This document shows positions 1 through 10,766 of a stretch of DNA of 64,000 nucleotides, one piece after another. Location: positions 1 through 64,000 of the forward strand of contig JAKSYS010000338.1 of the NCBI GenBank assembly GCA_022925895.1, given 5' to 3'. Source of the DNA: Fragilaria crotonensis (lineage: Eukaryota > Bacillariophyta > Fragilariophyceae > Fragilariales > Fragilariaceae). Within the stretch, counting starts at the first letter, position 1; every line of letters begins with the position of its first letter. Below the pieces are notes generated by a model. The model did no database searches, was not told where the DNA came from, and worked only from the letters and a program-made list of their open reading frames with translations. A program made the translations under genes and the position numbers.

Positions 1-861
1 GTATCCAAAAATGAGGACAAAGATCCTTTCCCACACACTGGTTATAAGTCATTCTCTGATATGTTCCAATCCAAGGGGGCTGGTTGGGTCCATGGAGAAA
101 TAAGAGAACTGCTTGCCGAACGACTCTTTGAACCTCTGTACCAGACACGAGAGTTGCACTGCTCGAAGGAGGGATTTACCTTTCACCGACCCACAGCGCC
201 CGAGGGCGACAACTTTAGCCCACCTGACTTTTGGTTGAATTCGCTTTCCGAAAAACCCATAGTTTGCACCAAACAGCAGTGTATCTCGTCAGGAGAGCAT
301 TATGATCAAGGGCACGCGACTCGAGGTTTTCAAACGCTCCAATCCCTCGTGGCACTGGAAGATCAACAAGAAGGTGTCGACGGGTGTTTTCTGTGCTGGC
401 CACGGTCCCATGGTTATATTCACCAAGAACTGACGAAGGACATTTATCGTGGAAAGTTCTCCTGGGTTCCGTTGACCGATGAGGAAATCGATAGACTTCA
501 AAATGATTTTCGTTGGAGCCGAACGAATCTATCTCGCCAAAGGCGACGTTATCCTATGGCGGTCCGACCTGGTGCATGCGGCGTTGTCTCCATCAGGATC
601 TACCTCGTTTCAGAGCAGTTGCGTACACCAGTATGCAACCTGCCTCGTTGACTGGCAAGGAAGTATGTGGAAGATGGAAGCCTACAAACAACGACGGACT
701 GGTGACCATCGTCCTCATGTGGAGAGCTGGCATGTACACAAACAAGACAATACGATCATCGATGTTCCTTTCGAACAAGTCCACCGCTTGTGAGTAAACG
801 ACTAGCAGAGTTATACGGTTTGGTCCCGTACACAAACTCGGAGGACGAATGGACTCAAGCG
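1..861 (+). CDS. Phytanoyl-CoA dioxygenase (PhyH)-like protein, 5' end outside window, frame-disrupted
   Basis: The reading frame is open from base 1, so the 5' end lies outside the window. It resembles the PhyH branch of Fe(II)/2-oxoglutarate dioxygenases: an HYD triad motif near base 300, followed by a conserved stretch with PRSHGYIH, then GDVILWRSDLVHAA, which supplies the distal His, then RAVAYTSMQPAS. These blocks lie in different frames: frame 1 to about 505, frame 2 to about 600, frame 3 to about 655, frame 2 to about 790, then frame 1 (RLAELYGLVPYTNSEDEW) to a stop at 861. Each junction is a one-base slip, seen in both directions, so this could be a young pseudogene or a gene with assembly indels. 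The same-strand repeat protein starts 108 bp downstream. Substrate cannot be told; PhyH proteins hydroxylate many small molecules. Confidence 0.6.
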
Positions 862-968
862 TAAGAGCGCATTGATTCAGGAGTGAGGTTTGCGCAAGAC
901 ATAACCGCGGCACGTCCCCGATTCGCGAAACCACAACCTTTCTTGAATACATTTCGACCGAATGTACA

Positions 969-2124
969 ATGGTGGGGCAAGATAAATTCCTAGGCGGGAT
1001 GCCATCGTCTTGTGGAGACTTTATCTACGGAGTTCCTGGATCTGCGCGGAGAGTGTTGAGAATAGATGTGCGCGCCAAAGTGATGGACATGATTGGGCCA
1101 CCGATGCACGGAAAGTTCAAATGGTTGCGTGGTCTGGATGTCCCAGAAGAAGTAATGGAAGATGCCAATTTCCTCAGGGATGCTGCCTTGCCCTTCCTCT
1201 AATGCCAGCTCTGTGCTGAAGATCAATCCAGAAACGCAAGAAATAACAACTTTCGGACAAGACGTGTTGGGACATCAAGTAGGCGAGACCGGGTGGCTCT
1301 ACCACGGTGGTAATCTCGCATCGAATGGCATGGTATATTGCATTCCTGCAAATGCTCACTATGTGCTGAAAATCTGCCCTCGAACGAACAAAGTCTGGAA
1401 GATTGGCCCATCCTTCGGTGCTGGCAAGCAGAAGTGGTTCGGAGGAATCGTTGGAAGCGATGGATGTATATACGGCATCCCGCATAATGAAGTCGGGGTT
1501 TTGAAGATTGACCCAACCAACGACGACTGCAGCGTGCTCTTCCAACCGGGTGGGATTACTTTACCACCAGGACGATGGAAGTGGCATGGTGGCTTGGCTG
1601 CCGGAGACAAAATATACGGCTTCCCAAACAACGCTGACCAGGTGCTCGTGGTCAACGTTAATACACAACAAGTCTACATGGTCGGCGATTCTTCCTTTCT
1701 GCAGAGTGGACGCCATCGCATTCCGCAGGACGGTCGCTACAAGTATCTCGGTGGCGCCCTCACTCTTGACAAGCGATTTGTGTATTTGTTTCCTTGTGAC
1801 GCAGAACAAGTGCTGAAGATTGACGTTACAACCGATGAACCCTTCTTGGTCGGTCCACTTCTGTTGGATGGTGAGAACAAATATCAAAATGGCTTCGTCG
1901 CACGTGACGGATGTCTCTACGGTATCCCACAGCGAGCATTGGGTGTTCTGCAGATTGATCCGCGGGATGACCATGTTGATGTACTTCCATGTAGTGACGA
2001 CATGATCGGGACGAAGGATAAATTTGAAGGAGGTGTCATGGGTAAAGATGGGTGCATATACTGCATCCCACTTCGGGCGAAGACCTGTGTCAAGGTAGTG
2101 CCGGGACGCCAGACTGCAGGCTGA
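969..2124 (+). CDS. Eight-repeat propeller-like protein (GGxxxxDGxIYGIPxxAxxVLKID repeats)
   Basis: About eight copies of a roughly 50-residue unit follow each other. Each has an aromatic-Lys/Gly-Gly start, an IYGIP-like strand and a VLKID-like strand (for example GCIYGIPHNEVGVLKIDP and DKIYGFPNNADQVLVVN). This periodicity is typical of beta-propeller repeat proteins that are common in diatoms and other protists; no catalytic residues are evident and the function is unknown. The first two repeats are in other frames: frame 3 from the ATG at 969 to about 1150, frame 2 to about 1195, then frame 1 to the stop. Both junctions behave as one missing base in a short homopolymer (AAA to AA near 1150, TT to T near 1195), so the gene is probably whole. 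It could also be the 3' part of the preceding dioxygenase gene. Confidence 0.6.
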
Positions 2125-3208
2125 CCACATTTGTGATTCATTGTGTTCTGTTCGTCTTGCAGTAGCCATGGTCGCGCTACTCAATCGCGACGTCCTGAAG
2201 CATCTGGCTCAATTGAACAAGGGCCACACATCCAATTCCATTCCATAATGTGACACGCTAGCTTTCTTCTTGGAGGAAGAATGGTAGGTGTGAACTGGGC
2301 TAGTCGGCCTGCAGCGAAATCTGCTTCTCAGACCTCCTTCCACTACTGTACCCACTCCTCAGTTTTTGAGCGAATTGAGAGAGGGCAACGTTACGGTCCG
2401 AGTCTGCCCACGACACGCCGAGCTTCGACTTTGGCGTAGCAAGTTTGAAGCGACGGACGTGTCACCTGAATCCAAGCGAAAACGAAGTAGCTGCGCATGG
2501 TCACGATCTGCAAGTTAGTCTTTTACACCTATCTTTCGATATGTGAATGTCGCCCGCGTAGAAAGCCGCACGAGGGACGTTACCTCCGAGACCTTCCTTG
2601 GAAGCGTAATCGATCATGGCGACCGATATGCCCATGGTTTCATGAAGTGTCCTGCAAATAACAAGCGTGCTTTCACACATCGGAATAATGAACAAAGCAC
2701 CTGAACGAGATCATTCGAACCAAATACTAGCATTGCCGTGAGATTGTTATGCGGCAGAATCTGCTTCAGCTTCACTATAATCCACGTGTCGCGACGATGA
2801 CCTAACTGGAACATACTTTCAGAAAATCAAGTCAGCTCGTTGACGCACCCTTGGTTAAATTTGCAAATTCATTCCTCTAATTCTCACCACCGGAGAACTT
2901 TCAAGTGGGATCGTTGTTTTGATTGGATAAGCGCGGACATGGAGAACGAGGTCTAAACACAACACGGCAATGTCTTCTGACTATCACCACATCGACCATA
3001 TGTCTCTACCGGTAGGTATAGCGTTAGTGGTTCTAACCAGTTATCGTCATTTTCATGGCGTTTAGTTTCACGACGCAATGGAGTTACTCCGTTGTTCAGC
3101 GTGGGATCGTCGTAGACGTATTTAAAGCACCCACCTTTCGACGGCTTTTCCTCGCTTGATCGTTCTTGACGACCATGCGAGACTCTGCCTTGTGTAAGCT
3201 ATTCGTGT
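2125..3208. other. Intergenic stretch with one weak candidate exon pair on the minus strand
   Basis: No convincing gene. On the minus strand 2814 to 2501 there are two protein-like fragments, one ending SNDLVQ and one reading MGISVAMIDYASKEGLGG, separated by a GT...TTTGCAG segment that looks like a 48-bp intron. The splice phase does not fit unless one base is missing, and I recognise no family, so I do not call a gene. Confidence 0.3.
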
Positions 3209-4555
3209 CTACTGCGCAAGCTGTGCAGCCGCCATGGGAGGTAAGAACATTGACTCATTGTCTGCGGGCCTCGAATACTGAGGACTCGCCAAACCTGACC
3301 AATCGCATTTTCTGACCGGACTAGTGGGTTTCCCATGTCGAATGAAGCAGCTGGAATTCCGAGAGATCCAAAGACCCCATTCGCCAAACCCGCCGATGTT
3401 GTACGTAACGCAGCTCGACAAAGCAATAAGATACAGATCAACAAAGGTATCGTAGTATTCAGACGCTTGCCGATCCCGCCATTTGGACGCTTTTTCCAAG
3501 TGGAGAGGTTCGTAATCTCTCTTCAATGCTACAATTTTTGTCGTTTTGCGTGGTGCGATGTTCCCAAGAATGTGATCAACGACACATTTAGAATCAGATG
3601 CGACGTAAATTGGGCCTTGCGGCCGCAAGTTACTGGCGCAGTTGATCGCATTTTCTGCTACCGTAAATAGCAATTGTTCAGTCCAATTATTGTTTCCGTA
3701 AAGGCCTCGTACGTGGGCAGCAGCATATTCACCAGGTCGAAGGTTGAACATGTCCAGATGTTGTTGAATAATCTTTTGTATCGGCAGAGATGGAGTGAAC
3801 ATTGTTCGCCACATGTCATGAAAGATGTGCTCAAAGCGCGGTCCCTCTATGTTTTCATTATTAAAAAGTGATCCGCCGTTGTATGATTGCAATTTAGTTT
3901 GCAGAGCAACGGCCATGGTACCATTGATGAAATATGCGGGCAGTCGTGCGACATTCCCTGCAGGTCTTCCACGAACAACATCCTGCACCATCCAGTCCGG
4001 AACACGCCAATCGATGCCTCCTGCAGGCGGGAGAAGAAATGACTCTAAAGAAGTAGGACGACTCCAGTATATCATGAGTATACGGTTTGTCCTAGCGGCC
4101 CAATAGAGTATCAACGGAACTGTTTTGATCCTGTCGGCAGCACCTCCACATCGGTTGTCCGTATCCAAGCACCTCATGACGCAATACTGAAAGGCTTTCC
4201 AGTTTTCTTGCGTGATTCGAGATCGCTGGAGTTGATGCCACGCAAAATAATCCTTCATCCATTGTGGGAGGACATCGGAGTCCTCCCAGAGGTTCGATGA
4301 ATCCGCCGAAAAATTCATGTCGAAAGATGGAATCGTCGGTAGTTTGGAGCGATCTTCCTGGAGCTGCTTATTCTCATCATCTTTTGTTTTGACAACCTTG
4401 AACTCCTCGCCAATCGAAGCAATCATATTCGACTCTAATGCATTTTGATTCTCATTCGACAAATACATAATCCCTAGCTGTATTGCTACTACTAGAAGGA
4501 CCAAAACGAGGAGTTCGCATTTTTTGATTACGTTCGGACGCGCAATAATCACCAT
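3209..4555 (-). CDS. Type II membrane glycosyltransferase, fucosyltransferase-like
   Basis: A single uninterrupted 448-residue frame. Residues about 11-31 (LLVLVLLVVAIQLGIMYL) form a signal anchor after a short basic N-terminus, the usual Golgi type II topology. Downstream are CGGAADRIKTVPLILYWA and RILMIYWSRP, which match the start of the nucleotide-sugar-binding fold of the GT-B fucosyltransferase-like clan (O-FucT/alpha-1,6-FucT relatives). HVRGLYG near residue 290 corresponds to the family HxR motif, followed by IYVASDSK and FVDLYLIALSSC, the usual C-terminal donor-binding blocks. The acceptor cannot be predicted. The nearest upstream DNA holds four copies of a 7-bp GCCTCGA repeat. Inference: a lumenal Golgi enzyme that decorates proteins or polysaccharides. 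Confidence 0.65.
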   Translation of the reverse strand: MVIIARPNVIKKCELLVLVLLVVAIQLGIMYLSNENQNALESNMIASIGEEFKVVKTKDDENKQLQEDRSKLPTIPSFDMNFSADSSNLWEDSDVLPQWMKDYFAWHQLQRSRITQENWKAFQYCVMRCLDTDNRCGGAADRIKTVPLILYWAARTNRILMIYWSRPTSLESFLLPPAGGIDWRVPDWMVQDVVRGRPAGNVARLPAYFINGTMAVALQTKLQSYNGGSLFNNENIEGPRFEHIFHDMWRTMFTPSLPIQKIIQQHLDMFNLRPGEYAAAHVRGLYGNNNWTEQLLFTVAENAINCASNLRPQGPIYVASDSKCVVDHILGNIAPRKTTKIVALKRDYEPLHLEKASKWRDRQASEYYDTFVDLYLIALSSCVTYNIGGFGEWGLWISRNSSCFIRHGKPTSPVRKCDWSGLASPQYSRPADNESMFLPPMAAAQLAQ

Positions 4556-5153
4556 CTCGCGTCAAAACGACTTAGAAACCTGCCATTTAGTTCGGATGAA
4601 CAGCACACATAATCAATTATGGAGTTCAGTTCACCTCAGTTCACCGCCATTGCTCATCGCAGAAGTGGAAACATTAGAAGTCCCTTTTTGTTGCGCTCTA
4701 TCTCTACTGTAGTTTCGAGCCCAGTCGAGTAGGCTAGCTATCTGCATACTGCATACTACAGTAGAGAGTACGGAGTACTCGAGAACGTCTGTATCTTTGT
4801 AATGGAGCTACCTGGTACTTGTACCAGGTACTGCAATATGAAATATGATGCCTTACATGAATAATCAATCATCACCGTACAGTTTCATACGCCTCGAGCC
4901 TCGAGCCTCGAGCCTCGACCAACGAGCCTACTACCGTAGATTTAGATTTACAGTACATGGACTGGTACAATCGTACTACTACTAAGTAGCAGTACCATGA
5001 ACTCTGAATACCAGTTACTTGCAACATGCTCACCTTTCCTGCTTCAGTATCATCGTGCGATCATAACCCGATCACTTTGGTTCGTTCACACGTTCTTTGA
5101 GAGACTTCGCCATGTTCTCCAGCTTGGTGTCCCACTAGTCCACCATCGGCGCC
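4556..5153. other. Intergenic region between divergent genes, with short tandem repeat
   Basis: Separates the minus-strand glycosyltransferase from the plus-strand ALKBH7-like gene, so both promoters should lie here. It holds four tandem copies of GCCTCGA at 4891-4918 and many GTAC-containing palindromic words. No gene is supported; the plus-strand frame 4997-5239 lacks any family resemblance. Confidence 0.5.
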
Positions 5154-5944
5154 ATGATTCGAAGCCCTGCTTGCCATCACCGACTTCTGTCAACACTGCG
5201 GTCAAGTCAGCTTGTGAATTCTCGAAATGCGCCAGCTGACTTCGATATTTCATCAGCAGTGGTATACAGCAATTTTGTTTCTCCAGAGGAGGGTAAGAGC
5301 ATCCTAGAAGACGTTCAGAAACGCATGCAACGGTACGAAACATTGAAAAATGACTGGTGGATGCACCTGTTAGGTTCCTAACTTCGCTTGACTGCAGGCG
5401 TCGCTACGAAAAAGGTCATTGGGATGCTGTTATAAGTGACTACAAAGAAATTGAGCTGATCAATGAGCACGAGCTCCAGGAAATGTCTCGTAATACACTT
5501 GAAAAGACTAGACATCTCTTGTTGGAGAATCACCTTGATCGCAATGCGACATGGCTGCCCTGTCATGCCATCGACCTGAAGCGTGACGGCGAGCTCAAAG
5601 CACATGTCGATTCCGTTCGGTTTTCTGGGGGCATGGTGGCCGGAATTAGCTTCCTCTCATCCTCGATTATGCGGTTACGACCCGGGTCTGAAGTTGGCCG
5701 GAATCCAGAAGATGGGTTTGTGGATCTACTGCTGCCGCCATTGTCGTTGTATGTACTAACTGGCGTCAGTCGCTATGAATACGCCCACGAGCTCCTCCCT
5801 AGTGGGTCAGTGTTTGAATCGGTTGATGGAACGACTGTCGAGGTTGAACGCCAGAATCGCATCAGCATCATCTTTCGCGATGCCAAATATCAAGATGGTG
5901 AGTTTAGATTCCCAATGAGACCTGTTGTTTCTGCTTATGATTAA
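5154..5944 (+). CDS. ALKBH7-like Fe(II)/2-oxoglutarate dioxygenase, probably mitochondrial
   Basis: Two exons, 5154-5356 and 5398-5944, give 249 residues. The 41-bp intron (GTGGAT...TGCAG) restores TGG CGT CGC, linking LKNDW to RRYEKGHWDAV, which matches the ALKBH7 RRYEYDHWD block. HVDSVRFSGGMVAGISFLS supplies the HxD iron ligands; LSLYVLTGVSRYEYAHEL supplies the distal His; RQNRISIIFRDA has the Arg pair that binds 2-oxoglutarate. The N-terminus is rich in Arg, Ser and Leu and free of acidic residues for about 25 residues, fitting a mitochondrial presequence, as in animal ALKBH7, which acts in mitochondria. The 3' end is uncertain: a consensus donor at 5898 opens a second possible intron, but splicing it also reaches a stop within four codons. 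The stop at 5944 is used here. Confidence 0.75.
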
Positions 5945-6315
5945 TGCACTACTATGGAATTACCGTCTGAACACAATTGAGGAAAGTTATGCGGCTTGTA
6001 TGAAGCAGTTCGATTCTTATGAGCATGTATCGTGGCCGCTGTTTTGGAAGCCTAACCTGTTATCCGCGTCTCCCCTTCCTCTCTACAGGATGCACATGAA
6101 CATCGTCGAATCCTTGGTGCGACATTGAAAGGTGAGTTTCATTGGTATGCCGGGTGCTGTCGATGTTACTGATTAATGCACTACTATGGAATTACCGTCT
6201 GAATGTATATGAAGATAATTATGCGGCTTTTATGAAGCAACAGCTTTGATTTTCCTCTCTGGATTCCGAATTGGTGATTTTGTTCTCACTCTATTGCTGT
6301 TCTATGACGACAGAG
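5898..6315 (+). repeat. Tandem duplication of an intron-like segment
   Basis: Two adjacent segments, 5898-6088 and 6132-6315, both start with the donor-like GTGAGTTT, share the identical core TAATGCACTACTATGGAATT plus ACCGTCTGAA, then a similar TTATGCGGCTT-TATGAAGCA block, and both end in a pyrimidine-rich tract with AG. Between them lies a 43-bp exon-like piece (6089-6131). The copies differ at their edges, so the duplication is not recent. Confidence 0.6.
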
Positions 6316-7194
6316 GGTGATGATGCTAGAATACTAATACGAATCTCGATGCAACGGGCCTACTCGTATAATAGAAAGTGTAAGACCAGGTACAAGTACT
6401 TACATATATGCATACAATTTGTTGTTCTAGTATTTGTACCATACTCGGAGTGTAGCGGTAGCGTTATAAATGACAAGAAGAATACATTTCTGCGGAGGAT
6501 ACAGTACAATTTACTTGTAGCTTGTACAGTAGCTGTCAAACATTGTGGAGGCAACGAAGTGACCTTGACGACATGAAGGAAACTGTCAGCAGACGCTCCA
6601 TTGCATGACTCTCGTTCACGAGCCATACTTGTATTGTACTCCGATACTGGAGTACTCCAGTATTAAAGTGAACATTTCCACTTCCCAGTTCCCAATAGAC
6701 ACGTTTCTCCAGTTACCGTCTGGTGAAGGAACAAGGAACAGACAATTCTCGATAATTATTTTAGGTGAAAGAATGTGTTCCACCAGATCCCAGACGTTTG
6801 ATAAAATCGAAAATCGAAACGACTCTGAAAACGTTTCAAAAGTTCGTATCTTTGTTGTTTACGTAAGTAAAGTTGCTGACGTCCTGATTTGACGTCGGTA
6901 TGACGCGAAATGCACGCCGCGTACTTCGTGCCTCTCATGGTACCAGGGTCATCCGGAAACTCACCCGTGCTCTATACAATGCCTGTTATGACTACATGAA
7001 TGAGCGAAATGCATGACGTACTACAAGTTGTCGTATGAACACAAACAACCGTCACTACCAAGTACATACTCGTACTTCGTAGTAGCTAGGCCACGCCACT
7101 CGTTCCAGTCGCATACGAGTATCTTGTTTCTCAGACGAATCTTCTAATCTCACAATCTTTTTGAGAAGCCTACGTTTGCCAACAACAAGACAAG
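6316..7194. other. Intergenic region upstream of the LHC gene
   Basis: No gene supported. Several small frames on both strands lack family resemblance and have uneven codon use. The last about 150 bases must contain the promoter and 5' leader of the LHC gene; no TATA box stands out. Confidence 0.5.
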
Positions 7195-7914
7195 ATGAAG
7201 CTCGCCGCCGCTATCCTCGCCCTCGCTGGATCCGCCAGCGCCTTTGCACCCAGCCAGGTTGCCAAGACCTCCACCGCTCTTAATTCGCTCAACGGCTGGG
7301 TTGCGGACTCGAACAAGTTCGCGTTTGGCCTCCCTGGCGCCATCGCTCCTTTTGAAGATGGCTTCGATCCCCTGAACTTCGCGGGAGAAGCTGACCTCGA
7401 AACTCTGAAGTACTACCGCGAGGCCGAGACTCAGCACGGCCGTGCCGCCATGCTTGCTATCGTTGGCTTGCTCGTCACCGAGGAGCCTATCGAGATCCAC
7501 CCTCTCTTCGAGGCGGCCAACAAGGATATTGGGCCTGCCATCCGCCATTTGGATGAGGTCCGCGCCGTTTCGCCGTTTTTCTTCGAGATTCTCGCAGTTC
7601 TTATTGGGGGTCTCGAGCTCAACCGTGCCCTCAAGGGATGGTCAGCTCCATCCGCTGAAACTGTTGCCGGAGTTGGAACTCTCAAGGCGGACTACTACCC
7701 TGGTGACATTGGTTTTGACCCTCTAGGACTCAAGCCTTCGGGAGCCGAAGAGTTCCTCGAGATTTCTACCAAGGAGCTTCAGAACGGACGCCTTGCTATG
7801 CTTGGCATTGCAGGTATGGTCGCACAGGAGCTCATCAACGGAGAGGAAATCTTCGTGAACTTGGGCCTCGCCCAAGACCGTTTCGACCCTTCCCTCCTTC
7901 CCGTTCAGTTTTAG
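7195..7914 (+). CDS. Fucoxanthin-chlorophyll a/c-binding protein, Lhcx (LI818/LHCSR)-like
   Basis: A single-exon 239-residue protein. It starts with a signal peptide ending in ASAFAP, the motif at the signal/transit junction that directs diatom proteins through the secondary plastid envelope. Helix 1 carries KYYREAETQHGRAAMLAIVG (ExxHGR chlorophyll ligands), the third helix carries KELQNGRLAMLGIAGM (ExxNGR), and between them is a second helix near FFFEILAVLIGGLELNRA. YYPGDIGFDPLGLKPS precedes the third helix as in Lhcx1, and the IxHL stretch in the middle also fits that clade, so I prefer Lhcx over Lhcf or Lhcr. Lhcx proteins sit in the thylakoid membrane and mainly support photoprotective energy dissipation. 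Codon use is strongly biased (C-ending, GCC/CTC), typical of a highly expressed gene. Confidence 0.93.
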   Translation: MKLAAAILALAGSASAFAPSQVAKTSTALNSLNGWVADSNKFAFGLPGAIAPFEDGFDPLNFAGEADLETLKYYREAETQHGRAAMLAIVGLLVTEEPIEIHPLFEAANKDIGPAIRHLDEVRAVSPFFFEILAVLIGGLELNRALKGWSAPSAETVAGVGTLKADYYPGDIGFDPLGLKPSGAEEFLEISTKELQNGRLAMLGIAGMVAQELINGEEIFVNLGLAQDRFDPSLLPVQF

Positions 7915-9760
7915 AGTTTTATAGAGTAATGGGTGCTGCCCTTATCTTCTAGCTATATTATTGCTATGAAAACTCTAGTCTATGGAATATCAGGAAGGAC
8001 AAGGAAGCTCCGTGATTGCGGTGACTGGACCGTCGTCAAGGAGGTGGATCGAACAATGACTGAAGTGCGTTTCGCATTCAGGGCCCGTCATTCTCTGAGG
8101 TACGCAGTGTCCTACTTCTACCACTAGAGAACCTGAGTAGCGAGTCCTCCTTGCGTGTAATCTTCGCAAATGTCTACCGTATGCATACATCCGAAGGCAT
8201 CGGCTCTTTACAACGCCGTACGGGGTATGTCGTTTGGGCCTCCCTTTGCCATCGCACTGACACCTATTCATGTATCTAAAACCAACGCCTTCCGTGAACT
8301 GATATTCTTTAAGCCCTTTAGGCATTGTTGACATTCTAGTCAACGTCGTCGCGGTGTACGACTTACGGACTATGGCACTGTATGGCGTATCACCTTGATT
8401 GCGCACAATTGTCTTTTTAATGCTTTTCCTTCTTCTTATTAGTCCGAGAATTCCGATACGTTGGACACCTGGTACTATACCGAAGTACTTCTAATAGAGG
8501 ACTGCGAGTACGTTGTTCCCCGTACAGTACCAGGAAGCTAATGGACTTCACTCAGTTTCTCCGAGTGTGGTCATTTCACTGTACTTCGATTCCTCAGCCG
8601 GCCACGGTTGACATTTTCGGCCAGTTTTGTCCAGTGTGACATAGTGACCACGCAAGAGATTGGTTTGAGATTTCATTCGAAGACCCATCTCGGCGTTCAG
8701 AAATAAAAAATCTTTAAATTGTTGTGCGTGGCTATCGCACACGATCATTTTGATGACATTTTCGCTTACGTAGTACGAGTATGACGTACTCCGAGCTCCG
8801 AGTACATCGCTATAATACTATAATACAACCGTCAATTTCTCGAACCCACCATCCCACCTACGGATCCCACCATCACCACGACGGTTTTACATTCTATGCA
8901 CGGAGTAAAATTCTGGAGCATAACGTATAACATGAACCATCACCTACCATCAGATCTGACTTAATCACAAATCACAACTACAGCTTGTTGCAATCAAAAT
9001 TGCTGATTACTGCAAGTACTCAGTAGGACTACTGCTGCTAGTCGGGTCTATTGGCGGGACACTTAAAAACATATCGATCACATCCAAATCCAGTCTGGTC
9101 CTCCTTGGTCACTGACGTAAATCAAATATCCAGGCATCATGGATGCTACCATATGTAGTCGAGATAGCATCTCAATTATATTTCTGAGTTGTAGTGATTG
9201 TAGATAGGGCTGAAGTTCACTCGATCCATTGGTCCTCTATGGTATATGGTATATCCATTTCCATTCACTGAGGGGTAGCAGTCTTTTAGAGCACTTCTCT
9301 TGGTAGTCTTGTTGGAATGTTTATTGTTTATATGGAACTGTGAGCCAACGTTGATTAGTATTTGTAGTATGTAACTACCGTAGTAGTATCATCCAACTAC
9401 CGGTATTCCCAGTGAACAACATATGAAGAAAGAAGAAATATAAATATAAAAAACAGCATAGCACTACACTGTACTACTAGCACTGGACTACGTTACAAGT
9501 ACTATACGGAATACGGAGTACTTGATAAAGTATCCAATTCCCAGCCACCGAATCCAGTGGCGAAAAAAAATCAATTTGTCCTTCGTGGACTCTTGAGCTC
9601 TTGAGTCCCAAGTCCCAAGTCAGGACGCGGTGCTTGAATAACCAGAAACATTCTGGTTACATCTCTTGTCTCGCCTCTTGCTCGAATAATCTGTCAAGCA
9701 AACTTCCTTCGTAGTACTCCTTTCGTTCGCCTTCACCGAAGCAAACATAGACCGTTCACC
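7915..9760. other. Long intergenic region, no gene seen
   Basis: About 1.8 kb with only short, unrelated frames. From about 8750 the sequence becomes AT-rich with many GTAC/AGTACT words and short direct repeats such as GGTATAT at 9240. Nothing resembling an RNA gene or a bounded element was found. Confidence 0.5.
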
Positions 9761-10129
9761 ATGGGTACCGGTATGACAGCAAAGAAGCATGGAATGCGCA
9801 AAAAGATAACGAAATACAAGAAAAAGACGTGGCTGTCGAATCGAGCCAAGGACACCGACCAGATTCAAGATGAGATCGAAAAGGCTCAGGAAATTGGCAA
9901 GCCTATTGCGTTTGACTACAACGACGAGCTCCCTGGTGGTGGGCAGTTCTACTGTGTTGAAACCGCAAAGCATTTTCAGGATGCCAAGGCGCTCGCAGAT
10001 CACAAGAAAAGTCGGTATTACAAAAGACGGTGCAAAGAGTTGAAGGAGGAAAAGTACAACCAAAATGTGGCAGAATGGGCTTCAGGGATGAGTACTGAGG
10101 TACTTCCTCCAGCGCATCCTAAGAAATGA
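9761..10129 (+). CDS. Bud20/ZNF593-like ribosome biogenesis factor with degenerate zinc finger
   Basis: A basic 122-residue protein whose whole length aligns by eye with Bud20/ZNF593, the pre-60S shuttling factor: a Lys/Arg-rich N-terminus, RAKDTDQIQDEIEKA (family motif TKDLDQI), ELPGGGQFYC, then an LADHKK...KRRCKELKEE block and EKYNQNVAEWASGM (family motif EPYxQxEAExAAGM). In the family a C2H2 finger is formed by CxxC and HxxxxxH. Here the second Cys is Thr (TGT-GTT-GAA-ACC) and the second His is Tyr (HKKSRYY), so two of four zinc ligands are absent. The ATG at 9761 lies in CACCATGG, a good start context. The length is normal and there is no intron. Inference: nucleolar/nuclear, acting in large-subunit maturation. 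Confidence 0.8.
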   Translation: MGTGMTAKKHGMRKKITKYKKKTWLSNRAKDTDQIQDEIEKAQEIGKPIAFDYNDELPGGGQFYCVETAKHFQDAKALADHKKSRYYKRRCKELKEEKYNQNVAEWASGMSTEVLPPAHPKK

Positions 10130-10766
10130 CGAATGCAACCTCGCGAGTCTTCGCGGTCCAATTCATGTTGAGGATGAATATGTAGAGGCAACACTGTAAT
10201 ACCATGCGATTTCGTTGAACGTCGATCCTTTAACCTAGAAAATCGACTCCAACACCTGCAATCCTATTGATTGGAGACACTCTCGAGATGACGAGGACTT
10301 CGGATTTGGGGTTATTCGGGTTGGCGATAACACTACACGAGTCAAGAAATCCTGCGTAGAAACATGATCACAATGTATGGGAATCACTGTGCACTTTCCA
10401 TTGCTGCAGGGCATTGACCTCACCAATAAGCTCTGCCAGATATGCATGCATACCGTACCCAGATACAAACTCATCAGAGTATCATTGTCATGGCCATTTC
10501 TCCTGTTCGACGAACTCCGGCCTTTAGAGTGTTACTGTCTACTGTCGTGCTCCGGCATGACGTGGTATCGCTCTGAGCATCACTGACCATTGCAGCATCT
10601 TCTGCGGGATTGCTACTGTTTCATAGTTGTATGCTGCAAACCTCGTGCACCATTGTACGACGTACGACATGATTGATGCTCGTGGACAAGTATACCCAGT
10701 ACAAGTACCGCTCGGCGCCTCGGTGCTCAGTGTGTCACCATACCTCACAATTTAGTGGAAAGGACG
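10130..10766. other. Intergenic region
   Basis: Between two plus-strand genes. No supported gene, repeat or RNA; small overlapping frames on both strands have no recognisable content. Confidence 0.5.

Noticed and set aside
1561-2184. 207-codon minus-strand frame opposite the propeller gene
   Set aside because: A shadow of the plus-strand repeat gene, which has clear periodicity.
7990-8406. Minus-strand 138-codon frame downstream of the LHC gene
   Set aside because: Cys/His/Arg-rich random-looking text, no motif, and no counterpart known to me.
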